NCBI GenBank assembly: GCA_030444405.1
Contig: JARFPM010000050.1
Span: 1-43,779, forward strand
DNA from: Nitrospira sp.
GTDB lineage: Bacteria; Nitrospirota; Nitrospiria; Nitrospirales; Nitrospiraceae
Length of the DNA: 43,779 nt
Reading direction: 5' to 3'
This document shows, piece by piece, positions 1 to 8,187 of the stretch (its first letter is position 1; each line of letters starts with the position of its first letter). The notes below the pieces were generated by a model. It was not told where the DNA came from. It saw nothing but the letters and a program-made list of their open reading frames with translations, and made no database searches. The translations under genes and the position numbers were made by a program.

Positions 1-436
1 TGCTTTGCAGGGCGGTAATCTGGGCCGGCGTCAGTCCAGCGGTATTACCGACGCCATCGTGCGAGGCCGCCGAGACCAGACCGTTGAACAAAGAGAAGCC
101 CGGATTCAGCACCGAGGCCCCATTGCTGTTGGCCGTGCCTTCTACGGTGATGCTGACTGCGGACGGCGCAGTGAGCGTAAAGAACCGGAAGCGGTTATTG
201 TGGGTGTCGGCCAGCGTATCGACGGTCGCGGTGCGACTGACGCCGTTGTTGCTCATGCCAGAAATCCAGCCCGCGTTGCTGCTGACGGTGGGGGTAAAGT
301 TGTTCAGCGCTCCGAAGGTATTGGTCCCCTGATCATAGAGGGAACTGCCGTATCCGACGTGCGCGGAGGCGACGCCGGCAGCCAGGGTAAGGGCTACCGC
401 AGAGAGAGATCCCAGTAACAGTGATCTATTGCTCAT
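1..436 (-). CDS. Secreted protein, 3' end beyond window (partial)
   Basis: The reading frame is open from an ATG at 436 to the window edge (145 codons) and its C-terminus is not visible. AAGGAGA lies 7 bases upstream of the ATG and fixes the start. Residues 1-25 form a typical signal peptide ending in VASA, so the product is exported. The mature start (HVGYGSSLYDQGTNTFG) and the later segment with NPGFSLFNG...SHDG resemble the middle parts of the two VPLPA-type proteins at 4664-5578 and 5774-6526 (DPAFTLYSG/AG...AHDD), so it is probably a third member of that group. Whether it ends in a sorting signal cannot be seen. The function is unknown; a structural or surface role is only a guess. Confidence 0.7.
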   Translation of the reverse strand, partial: MSNRSLLLGSLSAVALTLAAGVASAHVGYGSSLYDQGTNTFGALNNFTPTVSSNAGWISGMSNNGVSRTATVDTLADTHNNRFRFFTLTAPSAVSITVEGTANSNGASVLNPGFSLFNGLVSAASHDGVGNTAGLTPAQITALQS

Positions 437-795
437 AACACTATCTCCTTACTTCGCGAATCAACAGATTTGACTTGCCTATTTGATGGAAACGTACGCG
501 ACCATACATGCGATGCACCTACGTGAGAGTTTGGTTCTACCTACACCTCCTTTCTCTTTCATTCCCTATGACGCACGTCCGTTTTCTTCCCATCGCGCAC
601 TGGTCTACCAACGGTCGGCATCGTGCTCTACAGCCGTCTGCACCTGATGCAACAGATGCGACAGAAATCGCTTCTCAGCCACGACTCTTGCACCAGATGC
701 TCCGCAATTCCTGAGCTGATTCATGGTATTAGTTAGAGTTAGTTAGTAGATGGAGGCGTGGGGACAAGACATCCGTGGAGTCACAGCCACAAGCT
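437..795. other. Divergent intergenic region
   Basis: This 359-bp spacer separates the minus-strand secreted-protein gene from the plus-strand spermidine synthase pseudogene. No convincing coding frame was found; the short ORFs have no recognisable content. The only structured element seen is the shared upstream motif at 648-669, listed separately. Confidence 0.6.
648..669 (-). promoter_or_regulatory. Shared upstream motif, copy 1
   Basis: On the plus strand this reads TGCAACAGATGCGACAGAAA, that is TTCTGTCGCATCTGTTGCA towards the minus-strand gene that starts at 436. The copy at 11796-11819 shares a further CAGCCGTCT block about 15 bases to its left. It could be an operator or part of a promoter. 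The binding protein is unknown. Confidence 0.4.
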
Positions 796-1908
796 ATGCG
801 GAACTTCCCCGACAACGAGCGCTCAAGCCATGTGCCGGTGCTCTACCTGACCGTCACGATGACCGGCGCTGCCGTGATGATTCTAGAGCTGCTCGGCACC
901 CGTATCATCGGACCCTTTTATGGGGTCAGCCTCTACGTCTGGGCGCCGCTCATTGCAGTCACGCTGATCGCGTTGGCACTCGGCTATCTCCTTGGCGGTT
1001 ATCTGGCCGACCGATTTCTAGCCGTACGCTTGAGTCATGTGATCGTAGCAGCCGCCGTGGGCACTGCGATCATCCCTTTGCTGACCAGCCCGATTCTTCT
1101 CCTGACGGATTCACTCGGTCTTCGCGGCGGCGCGTTCACGAGTGCGTTGTTGCTCTTCACACTTCCGCTCACCGCGCTAGCGATGGTAGGCCCCTATGTC
1201 ATTAAACGTGCGACCCATGACCTGAGCGCTGTGGGAACGGCAGCCGGAACAGTCTATGCCGTCAGCACGGGGGGTTCTATTTGTTGCCGATGTTCGGAAC
1301 AAAAGCGATCCTGATCGCCCTTAGTTTGCTGTTGGTCGCGCTCGCGGCTTTGGTTGGTTGGCAGGAACAATCCGCAACCGCGCGAGCCCGATCGGTGATG
1401 GCAACAGCAGTGGCACTCGCTGTGATGACGATGGTCGGGCTTGCCGCCACCCCCAAGCCGGTCGAAGGGTTTACGGTCCGCTCAGAAGCGGAAAGTCTTT
1501 ATGGTTGGGTACGTGTGGTGGACGACGAGCTACGGGGACTCCGCCTGATGCTCTCCGACGCCTCGGTCATCAGCGCGGTCGATGTCACACGTGATCGAAG
1601 CGTACTGGATTACCAGCATGTGCTCGGCGCCCTTCCGATGTTCCGTCCGGAAACGACACATGCGCTGCTGAAAGGAAGAGCTCACCGATTTCATCTTTCT
1701 GGCGTCCGATACCCCGATCCTGCTCGATCCCTCCAGCGCCGATCGACGTGTTCAATGGCTCATCGACCACGAGCACACGATATCCGACGCCGAGGGCTTC
1801 ACCATCACCGACGATTACAACCCGATGGAAAGCCGCCAAGTCCGCAAGTCCGAGGCGTACAGAAAGCTCTTCCTCGAACGTATCCTATTCGACCTGCTGC
1901 TGAGCTAA
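796..1908 (+). pseudogene. Membrane-domain spermidine synthase, core deleted
   Basis: Three pieces of one fused membrane/spermidine-synthase-like protein occur in order but in different frames. 796-1275 encodes an N-terminal polytopic membrane domain (MILELLGTRIIGPFYG... YVIKRATHDL...VSTGGS). From about 1277 another frame continues with YLLPMFGTKAIL and the stretch SVLDYQHVLGALPMF. From about 1673 a third frame carries the C-terminus (EELTDFIFLASD... ITDDYNPMESRQVR...LFDLLLS, stop at 1908). The first break removes a short glycine-rich loop. The second falls exactly where the glycine-rich SAM-binding motif should begin, so the whole Rossmann catalytic core is missing. It cannot make an aminopropyltransferase. 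ATG 796 is chosen as start because the membrane domain follows at once. Confidence 0.8.
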
Positions 1909-2124
1909 CCCACATGATTCATGACAGTTTGTGCCGAAACCGACGAGATGCCAGGCCAGCCCGGTCGCATCGGCATATCAGCCTGCCTGTGGGTGCCGCA
2001 TGCAGACAGGCGGTTGCAGTAGAAGTGCTCTGACCAACTTGGTATCTTGGTCGGGATTGAATAAGGCCTGACGGTCAGTACCTTGTTAGATTTCCTGATA
2101 CTGCCTGCTAGAGGGAGGGACTCG

Positions 2125-2787
2125 GTGTTTGCTATCGCTGGAGGTCCGTCGTTCGCCGACCGTCCTCGTACTTGGAACCTATTCTTCGCGCGTCAACCTG
2201 AGCCGGATCTGGAATTCACGGAAGAGTGGTCGGACGAGACCACCACGATTGGATCACCTCAGCCCATAAAGCCGCCCAAGCAATCAAACAGCCGTCCTCT
2301 TCTGTGGGTTCTGTTCTTCGTGCTGATCGGCGGTGGTGTCTATGTCGCGATGGAGCCTGAGATGGTCACGAAGTATGTCGGGCCACTCCTCGGTGAAACC
2401 GCGGCACCGCAATCGCCCGTCGCTCTAAAGCCGACGCCCCCAACCGCAGTGCCTTCGAAGCAGCCTGAACAGGACTGGTCGTTCCTCGCACCAACTCAGC
2501 CCATCACCCCCTCATCACCGGCGCTGAAATCCGCTCCCACTATACCAGCCCCGCTGTTTAGCGAGGGGCAGCGGGTCAGCGTACAGCCAGATCCCACCGC
2601 TCCTGGTCACAACATACAGCTACGCCAAGACGCCGAGGGCACAAAGCCAGGACCGGCCATTCCCCCCGGAACCGTACTCACCATTCTTGATGGGGACCTG
2701 CAGGGAAGTGGCTGGATCTACTCCGTCCGCAGTGACGTCGGCACCGAGGGTTGGCTGGCTGAACAGCAACTGAAATTGAAACCATGA
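2125..2787 (+). CDS. Membrane-anchored SH3-like domain protein
   Basis: This 220-residue product has a soluble acidic N-terminus (about residues 1-55), one membrane helix (about 58-76, LLWVLFFVLIGGGVYVAM), a Pro/Ala-rich linker and a C-terminal bacterial SH3-like domain (about 147-220). The SH3-like segment shows INxRxxxxx-like features (IQLRQDAEGTKPG...GTVLTILDGD...GWIYSVRSDVGTEGWLAEQQL). GTG 2125 is preferred over the ATG at 2083 because GAGGGAGG lies about 6 bases upstream. Such domains commonly bind peptidoglycan or proline-rich peptides on the outer face of the membrane; no specific role can be assigned. It follows the spermidine synthase pseudogene on the same strand with a 216-bp gap. 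Confidence 0.7.
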   Translation: MFAIAGGPSFADRPRTWNLFFARQPEPDLEFTEEWSDETTTIGSPQPIKPPKQSNSRPLLWVLFFVLIGGGVYVAMEPEMVTKYVGPLLGETAAPQSPVALKPTPPTAVPSKQPEQDWSFLAPTQPITPSSPALKSAPTIPAPLFSEGQRVSVQPDPTAPGHNIQLRQDAEGTKPGPAIPPGTVLTILDGDLQGSGWIYSVRSDVGTEGWLAEQQLKLKP

Positions 2788-2790
2788 TCG

Positions 2791-2835
2791 TTCTTCTGCA
2801 TCGCACACATCGCGTACGACCTGTTGCTCCGCTAG
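2791..2835 (+). pseudogene. Possible C-terminal scrap of a spermidine synthase
   Basis: Directly after the SH3 gene, in frame, the plus strand encodes a peptide ending IAYDLLLR followed by TAG. The C-termini of the pseudogene at 796-1908 (ERILFDLLLS, stop) and of the remnant at 6773-6932 (ERIAFELLLQ) are closely similar. The match is short (about 9 residues) and could be chance. Confidence 0.3.
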
Positions 2836-2900
2836 TTAGCAGTATGCGTTCCGGTGGGCGCTGAAATTATCTGAATACCGCATCTTGTCGCCCAGAGCAA

Positions 2901-3027
2901 GGGCTTCAGGTTTCTGATTTCAAGGTTCGAGTTGTATGCGAACATACCCTTCGAACTTGAAACGAGAAACGCGAAACATGAAACTCTCAAGTCGACGTTT
3001 ATCACGCTTCACGAACAACGAGCGACG
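2901..3027. repeat. Heptad array, NNNGAAA type
   Basis: The left arm (2904-2931) consists of 7-bp units of the form TTTCNNN (TTTCTGA, TTTCAAG). The right arm (about 2954-2990) consists of units of the form NNNGAAA (CTTGAAA, CGAGAAA). The innermost units pair as TTTCAAG-G-TTCGA with TTCGAACTTGAAA (2918-2930 with 2950-2962). Immediately to the right (2995-3027) a second word resembling the array upstream of nuoB appears (TCACG/AACG units). Confidence 0.6.
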
Positions 3028-3170
3028 CACTCGGCGTCAGCGGCCTACTGGAATTCCCAAGAGTAGCAGAGACGAATGAATGATGGAGAAGAGAGAGCAA
3101 GCGGGCCTGTACTCGGCAGCAACATGCCCGGAGGGATCATAAAATCCCTTCAAGCTGGTAGAACCGTTCT

Positions 3171-4593
3171 TTAAGCTTTCACCAGCATCTCCCGACGAGC
3201 CATCCCAACAAGACCGGCCAAGCCTGATCCGAACAGCCACACCGCAGCCGGCAGCGGCACCGCCGAGATCATGTAGATCCCTCCGGTCAAACCAGACGGC
3301 CCCAGGGAGTTGGTGACGAGGAGATAGAGCTCGCCTTTGGCGTCCTGACCAAACCCCAGTAACCACCGATTCAACGTGAGGTTGTCGATATTGATCTCCT
3401 CGATGGCGCCCGTCGTCAGATCGCCCGCGAATATTCTCGCCCTAGGAGCGGCAAAGGCGCCCCAATCGCCGAAGATATACTTCCCCTGTAAGGCAGGCAC
3501 GGCGCTCCCCCGATACACAAACCCGCCGATCAGCGTCGTGCCGTCGTCGTGGTCGTACTGTAAGACCGGATCGATCAGACCGGGGGGAGACCGGTGAGAT
3601 CGTTGGACACCTCCCCTGTCACCGGGTCGAACTTGAACTGGCCCTCCTTGAGGTTCCAGCCATAGTTGCCGCCGGCGGGCCGACGTCTCCGAGCACCAAC
3701 GCCCCGGTGGCTCGATCAAAACTGAAGCGCCAGGGGTTGCGCAGGCCATAGGCGTAAATTTCCCCTGCGGCGCCCGCTGTGCCGACGAACGGATTGTCGC
3801 TCGGGATCCCATACTGGCCGTTGGCGCTGTTGCTGCCGTGGGGATCAATACGCAGCACGGCGCCGAGCGGATTGCTGAGATTCTGCCCGTTCCCTGTGGC
3901 GCCGTGTCCGGCCCCGACGTCATTGCCGGCGCCGCCGTCGCCCATGGAGATGTACAACCGATGGTCCGGCCCAAACGCCATCATCCCGCCGTTATGGTTC
4001 ATCTGAGGCCAATCGACCCGCATGATCTCGCGGTGGGACGCAGGGTTGACGATATCGGGATTGTTGGGATCCACGCTCCATTCGGTCACCACATTCTGGT
4101 GGTTGAAGGCGGTTCCGGACGGCATCGGAACCGTGAAATCCGCCGGACGAGTCACCGGTTCGCTGGTGTAGATATACAGCTTGCCATAGCCCGGAGTGCC
4201 GGGCGTCGAAAAGGTCGGACTAAAGGCGAGACCGAGGAGTCCCCGCTCGTCATGGTTGGGGTTCAAGGTCGGCAACCGTGCGGTTACATCGAGAAGGGGG
4301 GTGCTTTGTAAGACTCCCTCCTTGATCAGGCGCACTTGGCCGATCTGGTCGGTCACGAACTGACGGTTGGTGCCGTCGTTGGCGCTGATCAACAGATTCG
4401 GGGCGGTCAATCCGCCGCCGGACGAGACGATCGGTGTCAAGTTAACGTGCAGCGACCCCTTGACGATGGGATCGGGAAAAGGATTGAACGGATCGAAAGG
4501 ATTGGAGACGTTCAGAGCCTGGGCTTCCGTGACCAGGAGGAAAAGAGGCAGCAGGAGCCAGTGCCGAAGGTGAAGGTTGAATGTGACTGTCAT
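3171..4593 (-). pseudogene. PQQ-type sugar dehydrogenase with VPLPA tail, frameshifted
   Basis: An N-terminal signal peptide (MTVTFNLHLRHWLLLPLFLL...EAQA) is followed by a glucose/sorbosone dehydrogenase beta-propeller. Recognisable blocks are DERGLLGLAFSPTF, MNHNGGMMAFGPDHRLYISMGDGG, LSNPLGAVLRIDP and YAYGLRNPWRFSFDR. The frame breaks twice. Near 3675-3685, after LVLGDVG, a block of about a dozen codons is lost out of frame before GGNYGWNLKEG. At the six-base G run 3582-3587 one base appears missing, because adding one restores LPPGLIDPVLQYDHDD. The C-terminus (VPLPAAVWLFGSGLAGLVG then ARR) is a VPLPA sorting signal: membrane helix plus basic tail. GGAG upstream supports the ATG at 4593. Relatives oxidise sugars in the periplasm with PQQ; this copy is probably dead. 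Confidence 0.8.
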
Positions 4594-4663
4594 GGTGTTC
4601 TCCGGTTGTCGCCGACGCGAGAGCGGATAACTGATTGCAGCCGCCCCACAGTGGTCCTGACCA

Positions 4664-5578
4664 TTACGTGTCGATTTGCTTCCTTCGCCGTCCCAGCAGC
4701 CCCAGGCTCCCCAGAGCGCTCCCCATCAGCCAGAAGGCGGCGGGCAGCGGCACCGGCTGTACGTTCAATGAGAAGGTCGCGGAGTAGGGGGCACTCGTGC
4801 AGGACGGCAGGCCGTTGTTGCACGCCTCACCCCCTATGGCAACAGAGTAGGTGCCGGCCGGCAGGTAATACTGCAAGAGCGATTCACCCATGCCCACGGC
4901 GGTGTCGTGGTTCCCATTACCACCCCAGGTCAATCCTCGGCCAGGATCGGAATCGGATGTCCCGGACACGGCAGTGATATAGTGCACCGTCGCATGCAGC
5001 CCGGCATCGTTCGCCATACTCCAACTGCCGAACGCATCGAACTGGCCCTCGTAAGTCTGATTGACGGTATCTCGGTAGCCCGAGTGTTTCAGGTACAGGC
5101 CGCTGGGATCGGCATCAATGACGCTCTGGATAGGCAAAAAATTGGAGTCGGTCGGATTCAACGGATCAGTCGTCGTGTCATCATGGGCGCTGGTAACAAA
5201 CGCCCCACTGTACAAGGTGAAGGCCGGGTCGAGACCGGCGGTCTTCTGGATCACGGAGAGATCGACCAACCCCTGTTGATTCAACGTGAAGCGGTACCAG
5301 CGGGCGGATGTGCCACCGATCTGGTGGCTGTCGCCCAAGTCCGCGTCGGTTCCATCCACCCACCCGTGGGCTTTGTACGCAGTTCGGGTATTGGAATACG
5401 TCAGGACATCCGTCCCGTTGAAGGTGCCGGCATTGTCGAACGACACATAACCAAAGCCGATTGCAGATTGCCCAGCAGTACACAGACGCCGAAAGATCAA
5501 GCTACACAGACTCTTCCTCGAATATGATTTCTGCGCCGATGTCCATTTCTCGTTTATGAACAATATTGAATATTTCAT
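4664..5578 (-). CDS. VPLPA-CTERM secreted/surface protein
   Basis: The product has 304 residues. The start is set at ATG 5578, with GGAG 8 bases upstream. The N-terminus is odd: the first ~35 residues are polar and only a short hydrophobic stretch ends in LCTAGQSAIG, so the signal peptide looks atypical or damaged. The body repeats motifs shared with the next gene: GHGWVDGTDADLGDSHQ, LDPAFTLYSG...AHDD, DTVNQTYEGQFDAFGSWSMA and LLQYYLPAGTYSVAIGG. The C-terminus is a complete sorting signal: VPLPAAFWLMGSALGSLGLLG followed by RRRK. In known PEP/VPLPA-CTERM systems an exosortase-type enzyme processes this tail and the protein reaches the outer surface or matrix. No exosortase gene lies in the window. 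The molecular function is unknown. Confidence 0.75.
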   Translation of the reverse strand: MKYSILFINEKWTSAQKSYSRKSLCSLIFRRLCTAGQSAIGFGYVSFDNAGTFNGTDVLTYSNTRTAYKAHGWVDGTDADLGDSHQIGGTSARWYRFTLNQQGLVDLSVIQKTAGLDPAFTLYSGAFVTSAHDDTTTDPLNPTDSNFLPIQSVIDADPSGLYLKHSGYRDTVNQTYEGQFDAFGSWSMANDAGLHATVHYITAVSGTSDSDPGRGLTWGGNGNHDTAVGMGESLLQYYLPAGTYSVAIGGEACNNGLPSCTSAPYSATFSLNVQPVPLPAAFWLMGSALGSLGLLGRRRKQIDT

Positions 5579-5625
5579 GGTCAGGTTCTCCGTCATGAGC
5601 CTCACATATCCTCATCCTGAACAAG

Positions 5626-5671
5626 ATGAAAAAGGAGTGAGACAGGCTCCCGTGCAGCCGCAGCCTGTCTC
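5626..5671 (-). terminator. Rho-independent terminator
   Basis: A perfect 10-bp stem, GAGACAGGCT (5639-5648) with AGCCTGTCTC (5662-5671), is followed on the minus strand by CTCCTTTTT. It sits about 100 bases after the stop codon of the gene at 5774-6526 and before the next minus-strand gene. Confidence 0.75.
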
Positions 5672-5773
5672 TCTGCATCCGTAGAGCAGCCTTTTTGTAG
5701 TCGCCTTTGCTCAGTCCAAACCAGGCTCTGCGCTCCAGGCTCTCGCCTTCATCCGGCGGCGAGCTAGACCGAC

Positions 5774-6526
5774 TTAGCCGGCGAGCCCCGTTCCGAATAG
5801 ATAGACCGCTGCCGGGACCGGCACCGGAGAAGTATTTAAGCTGACAGTTCCGGTGATAAATGGGCTGGCACAGGTCGATACTGCGTCATTGCATGCGGCG
5901 CCCCCTGCGACGATCGTATAATCCCCGGCAGGGAGGAAATACCCGACCAACGATTCGTTGCCACTGGTATCGTTCTTGTGTGTGAGATATTCAAGGACAC
6001 GCCAGACTCCGCCATCCTCCGGGTCGCTCGCCATGCTCCAAGACCCAAACGCATTGAACTGCCCTTCGAAGTCAATGTTCACGGTATCCCGGAACGGGGA
6101 CACGCGCCCGAGCGCATCCGTGGTCTCGCCGTCATCAACCGGCGACGCAATCTTAGTGAAGCTCCCATCCACGGGATTGTTCGGGTCGAACGCCGTGTCA
6201 TCATGCGCCTGATCGCCCATGAGGCCCGCGTAGAGGGTAAAGGCGGGGTCCAAGCCCAGTTCATTTGCGCCGGTCATCGTAATATCAACCAACGACGCCT
6301 GATTCAGGCTAAACTTCAAGAACGAGACCTGGTGACTGTCACCCAAGTCGGTATCAGTGTCGTCAATCCAGCCGTGCCCCTTCATGGCATCGCTCGCCAA
6401 GCCGCCACTCCCGAGAATGATATACTCCACGCGCGCATCGACGTTGCCGGTCCACACCATGGCACCTACGGCGATCACCGCGGCAACCATGGCTCTCAGC
6501 GCGAAATTCCTTTTCTTGGTCTTCAT
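5774..6526 (-). CDS. VPxPA-type secreted protein with truncated sorting signal
   Basis: The product has 250 residues. ATG 6526 is chosen because GAGAGGA lies upstream and the protein then opens with a good signal peptide (KTKKRNFALRAMVAAVIAVGA...VDA). The body is paralogous to the product of 4664-5578 (GHGWIDDTDTDLGDSHQ, LDPAFTLYAG, DTVNIDFEGQFNAFGSWSMA, LVGYFLPAGDYTIVAGGAACND). The protein ends VPVPAAVYLFGTGLAG and then TAA. Directly after that stop the same frame continues VGLARRRMKARAW, the expected second half of the helix and the basic tail. A single Leu-to-stop change would explain this. If translated as read, it lacks the arginine-rich tail and may be released rather than sorted. Confidence 0.75.
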   Translation of the reverse strand: MKTKKRNFALRAMVAAVIAVGAMVWTGNVDARVEYIILGSGGLASDAMKGHGWIDDTDTDLGDSHQVSFLKFSLNQASLVDITMTGANELGLDPAFTLYAGLMGDQAHDDTAFDPNNPVDGSFTKIASPVDDGETTDALGRVSPFRDTVNIDFEGQFNAFGSWSMASDPEDGGVWRVLEYLTHKNDTSGNESLVGYFLPAGDYTIVAGGAACNDAVSTCASPFITGTVSLNTSPVPVPAAVYLFGTGLAG

Positions 6527-6685
6527 GATGTGTCCTCTCGAGACGAGCCGGTCAGATTGTTGAAAAGGTGCCCTTCGCTTTGCCTCATCCCCCTCGAAGT
6601 CCGCGTATTCGACCATCGCGGACTTCACCACATGGGCTTGTATACCAAAAGGCTGGAACTACCCTCCACAGACCTGTGCACCGCG

Positions 6686-6708
6686 TGCATCAGATGCGAC
6701 AGAAAATC
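6686..6708 (-). promoter_or_regulatory. Shared upstream motif, copy 2
   Basis: The plus strand reads TGCATCAGATGCGACAGAAA, nearly identical to the copy at 648-669. It lies 160 bases upstream of the minus-strand gene that starts at 6526. Confidence 0.4.
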
Positions 6709-6772
6709 CTCGATGGGTCACAAGAAGTGCACCGAGGGTGTCGCAAGTGGTTCACCGATGCCTCGCATGGTC

Positions 6773-6932
6773 CAGAGGCTGCCGAATCTCCGGAACATGA
6801 GCTTCGGTGTACTGACGAGGGATGCCTGGTCATCACCGACAACAATCAGAATGGAACGTCGTCAGGTCCGTCGAAGCGGAAACCTCCCGCAAGCACTTCC
6901 TCGAACGGATCGCCTTCGAACTGTTGCTGCAG
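6773..6932 (+). pseudogene. Spermidine synthase C-terminal remnant
   Basis: Reading across frames, the plus strand gives LPNLRNMSF, EGCLVITDNNQN, ERRQVRSVEA and SRKHFLERIAFELLLQ in the correct order. These match the C-terminus of the broken gene at 796-1908 (EGFTITDDYNPMESRQVR and YRKLFLERILFDLLL). At least two frame changes are needed and no upstream catalytic or membrane part was found. The rest of 6527-7208 contains no other recognisable gene. Confidence 0.55.
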
Positions 6933-7208
6933 AAATGGGCGGGCACGCCCTCACCGGATGAGCGGGGACCATCGTGGCCGATTACTCAGGATCCGACCTG
7001 GTCAGGCCTTGCGTGTGAGAGGCCGGCTTCTGGGGACTCCGCTCGGGTCGTGCGGCCAGGTCAAGCAGGTGAAGGCGTTCGTCAGGCTATTGAATGAGCC
7101 GGCAGCATTGTCGCCGATGTTCGCATTTAAGCCACAGGCTAGAAAGTCGTCGGTGTAACGGCCTCACATACTGTGACTCTTTGAGTGAGAGAATGGTCGC
7201 GAGCCGAC

Positions 7209-7282
7209 AGCTGATGATAGCTGATAACGCATCAGTCAACCGTTGAGCCCCACTGGAACCGTGATCGCTCCCAGTGGGGTTC
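7209..7282. repeat. Repeated AGCTGAT words and 12-bp hairpin
   Basis: AGCTGATGAT and AGCTGATAAC occur in tandem at 7209-7228. They are followed by an inverted repeat, GAGCCCCACTGG (7245-7256) and CCAGTGGGGTTC (7271-7282), with a 14-base loop. There is no T tract on either side, so it is not a standard terminator. It lies downstream of the vapC remnant. Confidence 0.5.
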
Positions 7283-7309
7283 GTGTGTGTAGAGAGCCTT
7301 GTGCCCCCA

Positions 7310-7449
7310 CTACCAATCGTCGAGCACCTCGTCGTAGCGTGCATCATGCGTCAGCGCCGCTACCCTTCCAGCAATTGTCGGCAGTGCGCATGGGCCGATG
7401 CGTCCTCATCGGCTGCATAGACCAGAACATTGGTATCGACGACAAACAC
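7310..7449 (-). pseudogene. VapC-type PIN toxin remnant
   Basis: The GTG at 7449 overlaps the stop of the antitoxin gene (TAGTG). The frame begins FVVDTNVLVYAADEDASAHA, the usual N-terminus of a PIN-domain toxin with its first acidic residue (VVDTN), but stops at 7360 after 29 codons. In the next frame ALTHDARYDEVLDDW runs to TAG at 7310 and may be a late piece of the same gene. A full VapC has about 130-140 residues, so most of the nuclease domain and its other acidic residues are gone. Confidence 0.6.
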
Positions 7450-7676
7450 TATCGCCCTTCCATAGCCTGATACAGCGCATCTCGATCGGCGATTTCCACC
7501 AGATGCCCGTCGCTTTTGAACGACGGCAACGGGGGAAGCTCCTCCCGGCTTTTCCGTGCCCGAAAGAGTGAGCGCAGCACGGTCTCGACGAGCTCAGACA
7601 TGGTCCGGCCTTGCCGCAGGGACTCTCGCTTCAGTCTGGCCATGACGGACGCATCAATATTCAACGTCGTCTTCAT
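7449..7676 (-). CDS. vapB: VapB-type ribbon-helix-helix antitoxin
   Basis: The product has 75 residues. MKTTLNIDASVMARLKRESL is a beta-strand plus first helix of a ribbon-helix-helix DNA-binding domain, followed by GRTMSELVETVLRSLF. The C-terminal part (about residues 48-75, ELPPLPSFKSDGHLVEIADRD) is the usual toxin-binding tail. The start at MKTTLNID is set by the domain edge; no good ribosome site is visible. In intact systems this protein neutralises VapC and represses its own operon. Here the toxin downstream is destroyed, so it is an orphan antitoxin that could still act as a DNA-binding protein or protect against related toxins. Confidence 0.75.
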   Translation of the reverse strand: MKTTLNIDASVMARLKRESLRQGRTMSELVETVLRSLFRARKSREELPPLPSFKSDGHLVEIADRDALYQAMEGR

Positions 7677-8187
7677 ATGGCAAACCATGCCTGTGCTATG
7701 GCTCCATGTCAAGCGATCGGATCGGGAAGCAAAGGCCGACACACTGAGGTCGGATCACCTTCTTGGGGCAACCGACAGGCGTAATATCGCACTTGTCATC
7801 CGAGTGAAAATCCCCGCTGCGATCTGTCCGAGAGGGGCGGGCCACCACTCTCTGGACGTCACATATTGTTCCGATGTACTGACAGACGGACTATATGACT
7901 CAGGCGGAATGAGTTTCGAAGAAGCTAGACAAACAGAATCGGTAGATTTGCCGTCTACACGACAATCATCGATGAAGGCGTCCTGCCTGAATTATCCGAG
8001 CGTGAAAACGGGCGGGGCGCGAGAGGGTCGTAAGGTAGAAGGGGACGCCGACTTTTGACACCTACTGATAGGATCGTTGAGTATCAGCAGCGAAATCCAT
8101 TGGTTACGTTGCTGCATGTCCTAACTCGGGACAGAAAGTGCTACCCTGCGCAATAGTCATCACCATTCAACTCGTCTGGAATAAAAA
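7677..8187. other. Gene-free stretch
   Basis: No gene could be recognised on either strand. Plus-strand frames contain short plausible peptides (for example MSFEEAR near 7910 and FAVYTTIIDEG near 7950) without a continuous domain. They may be remnants of a small toxin-antitoxin-type gene, but I cannot support this. Confidence 0.4.

Larger units (their letters stand above)
2788..3170. other. Convergent intergenic region with hairpins
   Basis: This lies between the plus-strand SH3 gene and the 3' end of the minus-strand sugar dehydrogenase pseudogene. It holds the spermidine synthase scrap (2791-2835), the heptad array (2901-3027), and small inverted repeats near the minus-strand gene end (GGGAT...ATCCC at 3134-3148; AAGCT...AGCTT across the stop at 3152-3178), which may act as a terminator. 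No gene is seen. Confidence 0.5.

Noticed and set aside
648-669. Sigma-54 (-24/-12) promoter on the minus strand
   Set aside because: TGTCGC-N5-TTGCA has the -12 GC but not the essential -24 GG, and the spacing to the gene start varies widely among copies.
7516-8058. 180-codon plus-strand frame
   Set aside because: Its first part is the antisense of vapB, and the rest has no domain-like pattern or ribosome site.
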